Below are positions 25,363 to 33,320 of a DNA stretch of 33,320 nucleotides, piece after piece (the stretch's first letter is position 1; every line of letters begins with the position of its first letter). The position numbers and the translations under genes were made by a program. The stretch is from the NCBI GenBank assembly GCA_016927695.1, contig JAFGME010000089.1, positions 1 to 33,320 of the forward strand, given 5' to 3'. This stretch comes from Bacteroidales bacterium (GTDB lineage: Bacteria; Bacteroidota; Bacteroidia; Bacteroidales; JAFGHD01). Under the pieces are notes generated by a model. That model ran no database searches. It was not told the origin of the DNA and was given only the letters and a program-made list of their open reading frames with translations.

Positions 25363-26130
25363 ATGCAAAGAAAGATTCAATCACTATTCAACCCTTTTAT
25401 AACACAGAAACGTTTAATCACGGCTTTGTTATTTGCCTGCTCCATGCATTTGAATGTTGTTTCCGGGCAGATTCCCGACCATTTCACCGTGAATCCGGAA
25501 GGTGAAGGTCATGAAATGGAGGTCGGTTTTACCAAAGGGAAAGCCCACAACCATCCTCTTATTGCCGTGTGGGTTGAAGACACCCTCGGCCACTTTATCC
25601 AGACACTTTATGTTTCACAATCCATTGGAACAGGGATATTTAATTATGGCGACAAATCATCGGGACAATGGACCAAAGGAGAGTTAAGCCGGCCCGCTGC
25701 CCTTCCCTACTGGGCTCATAAAAGAGGGATCCTTTCGGACAACGGCTCTTACATGCCCACTTCGAAAAACCCCGTTGCTGATGCCTATACCGGCCCCACA
25801 CCCAAATCAGACTTTACACTCAACCTGAAAACAGACAGTTTGCTGAACTCGCCCTTTTATGTTCTTCTTGAGATCAACCAGCCCTGGGATTGGAACGAAT
25901 ACTGGACTAACACTAAATTCCCCGATGACTACGAATACAGAACCTCATCCCAGCCGGCAGTTGTTTACCGCTGCATGATAGATCCGGCCATTGCAGGATC
26001 GGAAACAATAATGCAGGCAATCGGGCATTCTCATTATTCAGGCAAGGATGGCAATCTGTACGGGGATATTTCCACTCTTACCACAGCGCTGAACATTGCC
26101 GGAAAAATCACGGTAAAACTGATCAAATGA
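25363..26130 (+). CDS. Exported protein, possibly DUF2271-like
   Basis: A 255-residue protein with a long N-terminal leader containing a hydrophobic stretch (ITALLFACSMHLNVVSGQ, about 20-36), so exported. The segment HNHPLIAVWVEDTLGHFIQT followed by LPYWAHKRG resembles DUF2271 periplasmic proteins, which have a WVED-type motif near the start of a small beta-sandwich; this is recall and only moderately certain. Later segments are FYVLLEINQPWDWNEYWTNT and IGHSHYSGKDG. Several His and Trp residues are spread through the protein, which could suit metal or heme handling, but no firm motif exists. It lies 12 bp after the TonB receptor and 24 bp before the EamA gene, so cotranscription is likely. 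A later in-frame Met is possible as the true start. Confidence 0.75.
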   Translation: MQRKIQSLFNPFITQKRLITALLFACSMHLNVVSGQIPDHFTVNPEGEGHEMEVGFTKGKAHNHPLIAVWVEDTLGHFIQTLYVSQSIGTGIFNYGDKSSGQWTKGELSRPAALPYWAHKRGILSDNGSYMPTSKNPVADAYTGPTPKSDFTLNLKTDSLLNSPFYVLLEINQPWDWNEYWTNTKFPDDYEYRTSSQPAVVYRCMIDPAIAGSETIMQAIGHSHYSGKDGNLYGDISTLTTALNIAGKITVKLIK

Positions 26131-26154
26131 TGAAACAAAACAACGGCCAAATGT

Positions 26155-27069
26155 ATGTTTAATACACATGCCGGGGAACTGGCCGCCCTCTCAACAGCCA
26201 TATTCTGGACTGTTACGGCGCTGATGTTTGAGGCGGCATCGAAAAGAATGGGCTCGTTAACGGTTAACCTGCTCCGGCTTTACCTGGCTTTTGTCATTTA
26301 TTCGGTCTTTACCCTTGTCAGCAGGGGCATGCTGCTTCCGCTTGATGCCACTGGAGAGGCCTGGTTCTGGCTCACACTTTCAGGGCTGGTGGGATTTGTC
26401 ATAGGTGACCAGCTGCTATTTCAATCTTTTGTGGTGGTAGGCGCCAGGGTTTCGATGGTGATCATGGCCTTTGTGCCCCCCCTCACTGCGCTCATCGGAT
26501 GGGTAGTGCTGGGTGAAAGGCTTTCAATGGTCAATATCATCGGAATGGGATTGACCATAACCGGAATTATTACCGTTGTGATGAGAAGGGAAAAACGCAG
26601 TCTGGACGGCAAACAAAAAAAGCTGAAATTTTCTTACCCCCTTAGCGGAATTTTGCTGACTTTTGGTGGTGCAACAGGACAAGCAGTCGGCCTTGTGCTT
26701 AGCAAATACGGCATGAAGGATTATAATGCCTTTGCCGCTTCCCAGATCAGAGTGATGGCAGGAATGCTGGGATTTACCCTTATTTTCTTTGCTTTGAGAA
26801 GATGGAAAAACATCGGTAATGCCTTCAGGGACGCCAAAGGATTGAGGTTCCTCGTTGCAGGCTCCGTTTTCGGACCTTTTTTGGGAGTTTCATTCTCCCT
26901 TCTCGCCATCCAGAAAACCGAAACCGGGATTGCCTCCACCATCATGGCAATAGTGCCGGTGCTGATCATTCCCCCGGCTGTTATTTTTTTTAAAGAAAAA
27001 ATCTCAATCCGTGAAATATTGGGCGCCCTGATTGCAGTGACAGGGGTTTCGATACTGTTCCTGTTTTAA
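26155..27069 (+). CDS. EamA/DMT family transporter
   Basis: A 304-residue inner-membrane protein with about ten hydrophobic helices in two EamA halves. The first half begins ELAALSTAIFWTVTALMFE and ends with VVLGERLSMVNIIGMGLTITG; the second begins FSYPLSGILLTFGGATGQAVG and ends with FFKEKISIREILGALIAVTG. The repeated pattern of E(R/K)(L/I)S followed by a G-rich helix is typical of the drug/metabolite transporter superfamily. The family moves metabolites, amino acids or nucleotides out of or into the cell; the substrate is not predictable. It is 24 bp after the DUF2271-like gene and 28 bp before the lipoprotein gene. Confidence 0.93.
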   Translation: MFNTHAGELAALSTAIFWTVTALMFEAASKRMGSLTVNLLRLYLAFVIYSVFTLVSRGMLLPLDATGEAWFWLTLSGLVGFVIGDQLLFQSFVVVGARVSMVIMAFVPPLTALIGWVVLGERLSMVNIIGMGLTITGIITVVMRREKRSLDGKQKKLKFSYPLSGILLTFGGATGQAVGLVLSKYGMKDYNAFAASQIRVMAGMLGFTLIFFALRRWKNIGNAFRDAKGLRFLVAGSVFGPFLGVSFSLLAIQKTETGIASTIMAIVPVLIIPPAVIFFKEKISIREILGALIAVTGVSILFLF

Positions 27070-27097
27070 ATCTTTCATTAATATAATACGCAAACCT

Positions 27098-27838
27098 ATG
27101 AAAATCATCTGTCTGGCATTAATCATCCTTACTCTTGCCCTGATGGGTTGCAATAAGGACGAGGCCAATCCTGAAATCCGGGCAGGAAAAGCGCCCTGCA
27201 ACAATTGTGCAATGTACAGGTCATATGACTCACTCAGCCTCACCGGCGGTTATAACATCCCTGCATCTGTGTTTCTGGATGTGAACAACGACGGAACAGA
27301 TGATTTTTCAGTTGAAGCAATTCACCAGGGCTCTCCGGGAGGTTTAAGTTTCTCTTCATCCAGGGTGAAATGCCTGCATGAAGGGGCTTTTCTTGCTGCG
27401 AAATTTATCGTTGACACCATGGTAAGCTACTGGGTGAAATCAGCCGTGGATACAACAATTCAGCCTCCTCCCCTGTATGATTCAACTGCTTTTTTTTATA
27501 CAAAAAACTATACTGCCGACATGACCCTCCCGGATGAATATGAGTTCAGCGTTTCTGACTATGCGGGGCTTTTGCCCGTTGAATACAATTACGCGGTGAG
27601 CGAATCCCTTAACTGGCTTGCAGACACACTGATTATGATCAGCCATAACTCAACCGGCTACTACTATTCGGTGGGCAATACGCTATATGGGAATTTCATT
27701 GATGTATATGAGGGTTTATGGCATCCGGATGACAATAAATACGTTGGAATAAAAGTATCAGGTAAATTTGGTTGGGTTCACATCAGTACGCCCGCCTCCA
27801 ATCAGGTGATTGTTTTCGAAAGCCTTATCCTGAAATAA
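27098..27838 (+). CDS. Putative lipoprotein of unknown function
   Basis: A 246-residue protein with a lipoprotein signal peptide: ILTLALMGC places the lipidated cysteine at residue 18. The mature part has a CNNC pair at 34-37 and an Asp/Asn-rich loop DVNNDGTDDF at 61-70 that looks like a calcium-binding loop of FG-GAP or dockerin type, seen here only once. The end, FGWVHISTPASNQVIVFESL, resembles the closing strands found in many Bacteroidota lipoproteins whose structures are beta sandwiches. I recognise no named family. It is 28 bp after the EamA gene and is followed by 102 bp of AT-rich sequence with the pta promoter. Confidence 0.85.
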   Translation: MKIICLALIILTLALMGCNKDEANPEIRAGKAPCNNCAMYRSYDSLSLTGGYNIPASVFLDVNNDGTDDFSVEAIHQGSPGGLSFSSSRVKCLHEGAFLAAKFIVDTMVSYWVKSAVDTTIQPPPLYDSTAFFYTKNYTADMTLPDEYEFSVSDYAGLLPVEYNYAVSESLNWLADTLIMISHNSTGYYYSVGNTLYGNFIDVYEGLWHPDDNKYVGIKVSGKFGWVHISTPASNQVIVFESLILK

Positions 27839-27894
27839 TCCCATGTAAATTAAAATTAATTTATATAAAATGGTCATTCTGGTAAATGCTTGTG

Positions 27895-27902
27895 TATTTT
27901 TG
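27895..27902 (+). promoter_or_regulatory. Bacteroidota -7 box for pta
   Basis: TATTTTTG matches TAnnTTTG, 38 bp before the pta ATG, in AT-rich intergenic DNA. No clear -33 element was seen. Confidence 0.45.
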
Positions 27903-27940
27903 CAGGAATCTGTTAACAAAATAACAAGAAACCGGCAGGT

Positions 27941-30034
27941 ATGTCAAATAATTTATTTATAGCCGCAGCAGATGCTGATTCCGGAAAATCCCTGATATCT
28001 CTCGGAATAATGGAAATACTCTCCCGCCAATTGAAAAGGGTGGGATTTTTCAGACCGATTATCACCACCGGCGACGAAAAGGACACTGATATTTCTCTGA
28101 TTTCCGAAAGGTACAACCTTGCATTGGAGTACGAAGAAATGTTTGGCATAACCACCGTTGAAGCCCTCCACCTGATACAGGATGGGGATATTGATTCTCT
28201 TTTTACAGGCATCCTCAACAAATACAAGAAGCTGGAGCAGAAATGCGATTTCGTTTTATGCGAAGGCACTGACCATACGGGTTCTCTTAAACCTTTCGAA
28301 TTCGACTTCAATGCACGACTGGCCAATAACCTGGGCGCGCCTGTTTTTGCAGTGATCAACGGCAATAACAGAAAGGTCAATGAAATTGCCGACACCATCC
28401 AGATCATCAAAGCCATTCTTGCACGCGAAAAATGCACCTATATGGGAATGGTAATAAACAGGGCAAACCCCGGAAATCTCAGGGAGATTAATCAGTTGCT
28501 TGAAAAATTCAAAAGCCTGGGAGAAATAGATTTTGCAATACCTGAAAGTGACCTTCTTCAAAAACTAACCATGCGGCAGATAGGCCTGGCCCTTGGGGCC
28601 AGTCAATTGTATGGCGATGATGATGTTCTCAACAACGATGTTCACGATTTTAAAGTGGGCGCCATGAGCCTGGAACATATCCTCAGGTTTATTTCTGAAG
28701 GCACACTTGTCATCACTCCGGCCGACCGCACGGATGTCATCGTCGGCTTACTCCTGACCCTTCTTTCCGATAATCACCCGAAAATCGCCGGCATTATCCT
28801 GAGCGGCGGTAAAATCCTGAATGAAGAGATACCCAAATTGCTCAGGGGAACGCCAAAGTTGCCTGCCTCAATATTTGAAGTCGATACCGACACCTACACC
28901 ACAGCCTCCAACGTCAGTAAAATCAGACCCGTTCTGTCGCCTGACAACGAACGACGCATTGCCGCTGCCCTGGGTTTGTTTGAAAGTTATGTGGACAGCG
29001 CCCGCTTAAAGGATAAAATCGCCATCACCCGTTCAGAAGTTGTCACCCCGGTGATGTTCGAATACGAACTGTTCGAAAGGGCCCGGACTGACCGAAAGCA
29101 TATCGTACTGCCCGAAGGCCTGGACGAAAGAATACTCAGGGCCACAGAAATTTTACTTAGAAGGAATGTTGTGGAAATCACATTGTTAGGCAATGAAGAG
29201 GAAATCCTGAAAAAAGCCACTTCTCTTCATATCCGGCTCAATGGGGCCAATATCATCGATCCTTACGACAACGATCTTGTGAATGAATATGCAGCGGAAT
29301 ATTTTCGCCTCCGCAAACATAAAGGTGTGACCCGTGAAACCGCCTTAGACCTCATGCATGATGTCAGCTATCTGGGCACGATGATGGTGCATAAAGGACA
29401 CGCCGACGGTATGGTGTCCGGGGCCATGCATACCACGCAGCATACGATAAAGCCTGCCTTTGAATTCATTAAAACCAAACCCGGTTTTTCCATCGTGTCG
29501 AGCTCATTCTTCATGTGTTTTGAAGACCGTGTGCTTGTTTACGCCGACTGTGCAGTGAACCCCAATCCGAATTCGGAAGAACTGGCAGACATTGCCATCA
29601 GCTCAGCCGACACCGCCGCCATGTTTGACATTGAACCGCGGGTCGCCATGCTCTCCTATTCCACAGGGGATTCAGGAAAAGGGGCAGATGTGGAAAAAGT
29701 AAGAAAAGCTACAGGCATTGTCCGTGAGCGCCGGCCCGACCTGAACGTGGAAGGACCCATTCAGTACGATGCGGCCATTGATGCCACCGTGGCAAGCCTG
29801 AAACTCCCGGGCAGTACGGTAGCCGGAAAGGCCACAGTTTTTATCTTTCCCGATCTTAATACCGGAAACAACACTTACAAGGCCGTACAAAGGGCTGCCA
29901 ATGCAGTGGCCATCGGCCCTGTACTGCAGGGATTAAACAAACCTGTGAACGACCTCAGCCGGGGTTGCCTGGTAAAAGATATCGTGAACACTGTCGTGAT
30001 TACAGCCATCCAGGCCCAGCAGGTAAAAAAATAA
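27941..30034 (+). CDS. pta: Phosphate acetyltransferase (long, DRTGG type)
   Basis: Interconverts acetyl-CoA and acetyl phosphate, feeding acetate formation with acetate kinase. The 697-residue length matches the long form: an N-terminal P-loop-like domain (AAADADSGKSLISLGIM), a DRTGG domain near 215-330 with ADRTDVIVG at about 259-267, and the C-terminal catalytic domain from about residue 375 (VLPEGLDERILRA, GMVSGAMHTTQHT, FADCAVNPNP-like YADCAVNPNPNSEELA, STGDSGKGADVEKVR, GPIQYDAAID, FPDLNTGNNTYKAVQRAA). All catalytic-domain motifs are intact. Acetate kinase, which is next to pta in many Bacteroidota, is not here: the next gene, 22 bp on, is a lipocalin. This gene probably has its own promoter. 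Confidence 0.96.
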   Translation: MSNNLFIAAADADSGKSLISLGIMEILSRQLKRVGFFRPIITTGDEKDTDISLISERYNLALEYEEMFGITTVEALHLIQDGDIDSLFTGILNKYKKLEQKCDFVLCEGTDHTGSLKPFEFDFNARLANNLGAPVFAVINGNNRKVNEIADTIQIIKAILAREKCTYMGMVINRANPGNLREINQLLEKFKSLGEIDFAIPESDLLQKLTMRQIGLALGASQLYGDDDVLNNDVHDFKVGAMSLEHILRFISEGTLVITPADRTDVIVGLLLTLLSDNHPKIAGIILSGGKILNEEIPKLLRGTPKLPASIFEVDTDTYTTASNVSKIRPVLSPDNERRIAAALGLFESYVDSARLKDKIAITRSEVVTPVMFEYELFERARTDRKHIVLPEGLDERILRATEILLRRNVVEITLLGNEEEILKKATSLHIRLNGANIIDPYDNDLVNEYAAEYFRLRKHKGVTRETALDLMHDVSYLGTMMVHKGHADGMVSGAMHTTQHTIKPAFEFIKTKPGFSIVSSSFFMCFEDRVLVYADCAVNPNPNSEELADIAISSADTAAMFDIEPRVAMLSYSTGDSGKGADVEKVRKATGIVRERRPDLNVEGPIQYDAAIDATVASLKLPGSTVAGKATVFIFPDLNTGNNTYKAVQRAANAVAIGPVLQGLNKPVNDLSRGCLVKDIVNTVVITAIQAQQVKK

Positions 30035-30056
30035 TATTTTCTTTACTATACACAAT

Positions 30057-30584
30057 ATGAGATGGTTACCGTTTACGCTTTGGCTAATTATTATTCTTAT
30101 GGTATCATGCAAAACAAAGAATAAAGACCTTGAAGTAGTTGAAAACCTGGACATCCGTAAATATACAGGAACATGGTACGAAATTGCAAGGCTTCCGAAC
30201 TCATTTGAAAAAAACCTGGTGTGTGTTTCGGCCACCTATTCACTGCGGGATGACGGGAAAATAACGGTATTCAACAAGGGACATCTGTCCGGAACCCCTT
30301 CCGAAACCAAAGAGATTACGGGGGTTGCCTGGGTACCTGATCCTCAAGACTCTGCTAAGCTCAAAGTTAGTTTTTTCTGGCCTTTTGCAGGCAGGTACTG
30401 GGTTTTAGCCATCGATAACGACTACTCGTATGCCCTCGTTGGGGATCCATCCAGAAAATTTCTCTGGATTCTGGCCCGGACAAAAACGCTTCCGCAGGAA
30501 ACCGTAATGCAGTTGCTTGGGGAGGCCATGGAAAAAGGATTTGATACAGGTAAAGTTGTTATGGTGGATCAGGGATGTGATTAG
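30057..30584 (+). CDS. blc: Lipocalin lipoprotein (Blc-like)
   Basis: A 175-residue lipoprotein: the signal peptide ends in ILMVSC, with the lipidated cysteine at residue 18. The mature protein opens with the lipocalin structurally conserved region 1, KYTGTWYEIARLPNSFEK (about 36-53), followed by NLVCVSATYSLRDDGKITVFN, VSFFWPFAGRYWVLAIDNDY and YALVGDPSRKFLWILART, all diagnostic of bacterial lipocalin Blc. The family binds lysophospholipids and fatty acids and is associated with membrane stress; location is the outer membrane in other bacteria. It follows pta by 22 bp. It converges on the minus-strand gene at 30637 with 52 bp between stops and no clear hairpin. Confidence 0.95.
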   Translation: MRWLPFTLWLIIILMVSCKTKNKDLEVVENLDIRKYTGTWYEIARLPNSFEKNLVCVSATYSLRDDGKITVFNKGHLSGTPSETKEITGVAWVPDPQDSAKLKVSFFWPFAGRYWVLAIDNDYSYALVGDPSRKFLWILARTKTLPQETVMQLLGEAMEKGFDTGKVVMVDQGCD

Positions 30585-30636
30585 AACAGATAGAAAAACT
30601 CATCACACCTTTTAAAACACAGTTGAACAAATTCCT

Positions 30637-31644
30637 TTAATAATAATCCGTATCAACAACGGGATGCCACAGTTTCCGGTATTCTTCGCTGCCATAGCCC
30701 AGGCAAACCTCCTCAAAAATACAGTGGTCGTGGGCTTCAAGGTCGGCAATGGCAAAGAGGGTGCAAGGCTCCTTTTCACATTGTTTGTCCATACATAAAA
30801 AAGTGTCCTTGCAACAGCTTCTGCCCAGCGCCCACAGGAAGTCGTTTAATCTCCACAAGGGATGGCCTGATATACCTGCTATCAGTTTAACGGCCATGAT
30901 GCTGGCGCTTCTAACAGGCTCATCCGTTTCAAGCGTTTCGCGTCCGGTGAGTTTCAAACGCAGGTTGTTGTCATCAATTTCAACACATCCCGTTCTCAGC
31001 AGCACCCTCTGCATGTGATAATCCATGATTGGCGCCATGTTGCCCTGATCGTTAATATGTATCAATCCTGCTTCCGTTGCCAGTTTAAGAAAAAAGGATG
31101 ACTTCTTTCGGTGGGGATCAGAGTATGCTTTGAATTCTCCCAAAATTTCATAAATGCCGCTTCCGTCTCTGAGAAGGTACCCTTTCCCGCTATCCAGCAT
31201 TCTGGAAACGCTGCCGGAATGTTTATCCCTGAGCAACTTAGCCGTTTCAATCAGCAGCTTGGCCCTTTCCTGTAAGCGATCAAGGGTGCAAAGGTAGGGT
31301 TTGTCTTTAGGCCCGAACAGCCATGCAAGGTATTCAGCTGTCTGGGCTTCCCCGATCACCGTCAGGTACCCCGGGTTGATAAACGCAGTGTATTTTTGCA
31401 TGATCCTCAGAAAAACCTTTTCCATATAATCCCATCCAAAGATGCTTGAATCACTGTTTTGCAACTGATGCGTCTGATGACAGATCGCCACTGCAAAAAA
31501 ATACATCCTCAGTTTTGTTTCCCTGTCAGAACTAATCTCCAAAAAATCCCTTTTGTAAAACTCAGGCCTGATCTTTATCCGGGAAAGAGTCTTCCCAACC
31601 CTTTCACATTGATTTTCATTCACATATGCCCTCCGGTCTTCCAT
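30637..31644 (-). CDS. Cysteine-rich protein with HhH-GPD-like motifs
   Basis: I do not recognise a named family for this 335-residue cytosolic protein. DPHRKKSSFFL (176-186) and DYHMQRVLLRTG (208-219) resemble segments of helix-hairpin-helix glycosylase-like proteins in which a conserved aspartate precedes a basic helix. HPLWRLNDFLWALGRS leads into seven cysteines (277, 278, 284, 289, 294, 308, 314), spacing that recalls, but does not equal, the C-x6-C-x2-C-x5-C iron-sulfur loop of endonuclease III. A DNA glycosylase-related or nucleoside-salvage role is inference. ATG 31644 is chosen because it lies one base after the preceding gene's stop; the frame stays open to 31725 but that would overlap the upstream gene. 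It is the last gene of a three-gene minus-strand operon. Confidence 0.85.
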   Translation of the reverse strand: MEDRRAYVNENQCERVGKTLSRIKIRPEFYKRDFLEISSDRETKLRMYFFAVAICHQTHQLQNSDSSIFGWDYMEKVFLRIMQKYTAFINPGYLTVIGEAQTAEYLAWLFGPKDKPYLCTLDRLQERAKLLIETAKLLRDKHSGSVSRMLDSGKGYLLRDGSGIYEILGEFKAYSDPHRKKSSFFLKLATEAGLIHINDQGNMAPIMDYHMQRVLLRTGCVEIDDNNLRLKLTGRETLETDEPVRSASIMAVKLIAGISGHPLWRLNDFLWALGRSCCKDTFLCMDKQCEKEPCTLFAIADLEAHDHCIFEEVCLGYGSEEYRKLWHPVVDTDYY

Positions 31645-31645
31645 A

Positions 31646-32101
31646 TCATGATTCCTTAGGATACATACCAAACAATTTGTTGATAAATCTATGAAATTTA
31701 TGCGGACCCTGAACAGGTTCGGCAAACATAAAAATGCATTGCCCGCTTATAATGTTCTTTTTTTCCTTTAATGAGGCTGCAAATTCTTTTGTGGCAGAGC
31801 CCTGCTGCAACCAGATATGACTGATTCCTTTGTTCAATGCCTGTTGCACAAGGTCAACCGTCACCCCGGGCCGGGTGCTTACCACCATTGCCGTAACTTC
31901 CGGTGGCAATGAGGCTACATCCTGATAACATTGTCCTCCATCAAATTCATCCATGTTCGGATTGACCGGGTAAACGGTATATCCCTTCTTTTTTAGTTCT
32001 GTGAAAATGGAATTTCCGAATTTGCCATTTTTTCTGCTCACACCTGCAACAGCAATATGTTTCTGTTGAAAAAACACCTTAATTGAATTTATGTCTGCCA
32101 T
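31646..32101 (-). CDS. CoA-binding domain protein (YccU-like)
   Basis: A 151-residue single-domain Rossmann protein of the CoA_binding_2 family. Features are the first strand and glycine loop IAVAGVSRKNGKFGNSIF (about 16-33), VYPVNPNMDEFDG, the second acidic strand, MVVSTRPGVTVDLVQQAL and HIWLQQGSATKEF, all in the order of YccU-like proteins. These resemble the CoA-binding domain of succinyl-CoA synthetase alpha but lack its catalytic histidine domain. Function is unknown in all organisms to my knowledge. It follows the BT_3928-type gene by 13 bp, and the cysteine-rich gene starts one base after its stop. Confidence 0.93.
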   Translation of the reverse strand: MADINSIKVFFQQKHIAVAGVSRKNGKFGNSIFTELKKKGYTVYPVNPNMDEFDGGQCYQDVASLPPEVTAMVVSTRPGVTVDLVQQALNKGISHIWLQQGSATKEFAASLKEKKNIISGQCIFMFAEPVQGPHKFHRFINKLFGMYPKES

Positions 32102-32114
32102 GGGGTAAAATATT

Positions 32115-33299
32115 TTATCTGATCAGGAATTCTCTGTATAGTTCATCAAAATCAGGGATATCGTTGTTGTGCCATTTCCTGATAACGGTACCACCCTTCA
32201 TCAACACCATTCCGGGATTCGACCGGATCATGGCCTGCAACTCCGTATCATCGGCATAATAGACCTCAGCATCAAAGTCGTTTGCCTGAACAAATATTTT
32301 TGCATCCTCAGCAAGGGAGCTGGTCAGGAACACTGCACTTATCCCTGAAGTATCACTGCCTGCGATGATCCCTTTGATAACGTCCAGATTTTTCAAATTC
32401 ATTTTTTGAAGATCAAACGATACGAAAATAATCTGAAAATCAGGATTTTCAATGACAAGAGAGGTAACATCAGAGCCCTCCTTATCGGTTAAATACAGCT
32501 CATGCAGCCTGGGGTTGGGATCTATAATCCGGGTATCCACAAACTCCCACTGCGATATCCATACCGTGTCATCAAACGGATAATCGGGCGAAAGATACTC
32601 CTTTTGTTCTCCTGTGGATCTGTTTTTGAAGGTCACGTACGTTTCTTTGGGCATGGGGTTTTCAAGAATCATTTGCTTTCCTTCTCTCCAGTCGCGGAAG
32701 TCGATAACGGGCAGGTGGCGGATGTTGTATATTTCGAAACCGATGAAAAGGGCCACGGTGACAAAAAATATCATCAGTTCTGATTTTGCTGACAAGAGGG
32801 TAGAAAGCTTCTTTCTCCCGGCAAATATTATAAAAACAAAAATATTGATTACCAGGTTTTTATAAAGTGTCTGCCAGTTCGTCATCTTAATTGCATCACC
32901 AAAACACCCGCAGTCGGGCACAGGATTGTAAAGGGCATCGTTCAGGGTCGTGAGGGTAAAAACCAGCATCAGCATCAATAGAATCCATCCTGTCAGTTTC
33001 ATTCTTACCCTGAAAAGCAGCAAAATCCCTAATATAAACTCAAAAGAATTCAGGATAATGGAAAGCATAAAAGCATAAGGCCGGGCCCATTCCGTTCCGT
33101 ATGCAATAAAATAATCTTCAATCTGGTATTGAGTTCCTACAGGATCAACCCCTTTTACAAATCCGGAGAAAATAAAAACCACACTCAGCAGATACCTGCT
33201 GAAATGGATATGCGGGAGCTGAAAAGAACGGTAACAAAAGGCTGTTGCAGCAAGCATGCTAATATTGAAAACCAGGAAAGGAAGGCTATATCCTTCCAC
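32115..33299 (-). CDS. BT_3928-type MauE/DoxX membrane protein with thioredoxin-like tail, start uncertain
   Basis: Up to 394 residues. The N-terminal half is a four-helix MauE/DoxX-like membrane domain with RYLLSVVFIFSGFVKGVDPVG and the hallmark NPVPDCGCFGDAIKM (about 125-139). After another membrane helix comes a soluble domain whose end (DFQIIFVSFDL, NPGMVLMKGGTVIRKWHN) resembles a thioredoxin/AhpC fold but has no CxxC. This matches the protein NCBI calls the BT_3928 family. The frame remains open to the window end, so the true start may lie outside; GTG 33299 and ATG 33257 are internal options, and the family typically starts shortly before the first DoxX helix, favouring 33257. It heads the minus-strand operon. 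Confidence 0.85.
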   Translation of the reverse strand: MEGYSLPFLVFNISMLAATAFCYRSFQLPHIHFSRYLLSVVFIFSGFVKGVDPVGTQYQIEDYFIAYGTEWARPYAFMLSIILNSFEFILGILLLFRVRMKLTGWILLMLMLVFTLTTLNDALYNPVPDCGCFGDAIKMTNWQTLYKNLVINIFVFIIFAGRKKLSTLLSAKSELMIFFVTVALFIGFEIYNIRHLPVIDFRDWREGKQMILENPMPKETYVTFKNRSTGEQKEYLSPDYPFDDTVWISQWEFVDTRIIDPNPRLHELYLTDKEGSDVTSLVIENPDFQIIFVSFDLQKMNLKNLDVIKGIIAGSDTSGISAVFLTSSLAEDAKIFVQANDFDAEVYYADDTELQAMIRSNPGMVLMKGGTVIRKWHNNDIPDFDELYREFLIR

Positions 33300-33320
33300 A
33301 AAATAAATAAAACAACCTGA

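Noticed and set aside
22942-26130. SusC/SusD polysaccharide-utilisation locus
   Set aside because: The receptor is about 800 residues, shorter than SusC, the following gene is not SusD-like, and no glycoside hydrolase is present.

Overview
The window reads as chromosomal DNA of a Bacteroidota bacterium, most like Bacteroidales or a neighbouring free-living order. The evidence is: repeated matches to the Bacteroidota -7 promoter box (TAnnTTTG) a short way upstream of start codons; little sign of Shine-Dalgarno sequences; a TonB-dependent receptor with an N-terminal carboxypeptidase-regulatory-like domain; a TPR/PD40/SPOR-type envelope protein; a long DRTGG-type phosphate acetyltransferase; a BT_3928-type MauE/DoxX membrane protein; and the gene order TPR protein - DUF368 - aroE, which I recall from Bacteroides. 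A CPD-type photolyase suggests at least occasional exposure to light. No rRNA, intact tRNA, CRISPR array, insertion sequence or prophage was seen. Nearly all of the window is ordinary, densely packed core genome.

Layout. 1-252: three direct repeats whose minus strand resembles the 5' half of a Bacteroidota tRNA-Ser(GCU) fused to a palindrome. 333-2467: yggS (PLP homeostasis), a divergently transcribed MORN-repeat exported protein, and recR. 2494-4231 (minus): a small basic protein and a GlmM-type phosphohexomutase. 4308-14245 (plus): a likely seven-gene operon encoding a TPR protein, a DUF368 undecaprenyl-phosphate translocase, AroE, TpiA, PrmA, a 1496-residue exported protein of unknown function, and PlsY. 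14396-18514: a 1372-residue TPR/PD40/coiled-coil/double-SPOR-like envelope protein. 18625-19746: dnaN with a likely terminator. 19828-22870: three genes joined by ATGA overlaps (TIGR01777 epimerase, class IV aminotransferase, photolyase). 22942-27838: TonB receptor, an exported DUF2271-like protein, an EamA transporter and a lipoprotein. 27941-30584: pta and a lipocalin lipoprotein. 33299-30637 (minus): BT_3928-type protein (cut or start-uncertain at the window edge), a CoA-binding protein, and an unusual cysteine-rich protein with HhH-GPD-like motifs.

How the genes fit together. The large plus-strand operon mixes lipid-carrier recycling (DUF368), phospholipid initiation (PlsY), aromatic biosynthesis (AroE), glycolysis (TpiA) and ribosomal protein methylation (PrmA) with a giant exported protein, so envelope biogenesis is its clearest common theme. 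The two least explained items are the palindrome-swapping tRNA-Ser-like repeats at the left edge and the 1496-residue exported protein. The cysteine-rich putative glycosylase-like protein is third. I did not find a clear, complete novel multi-gene system.
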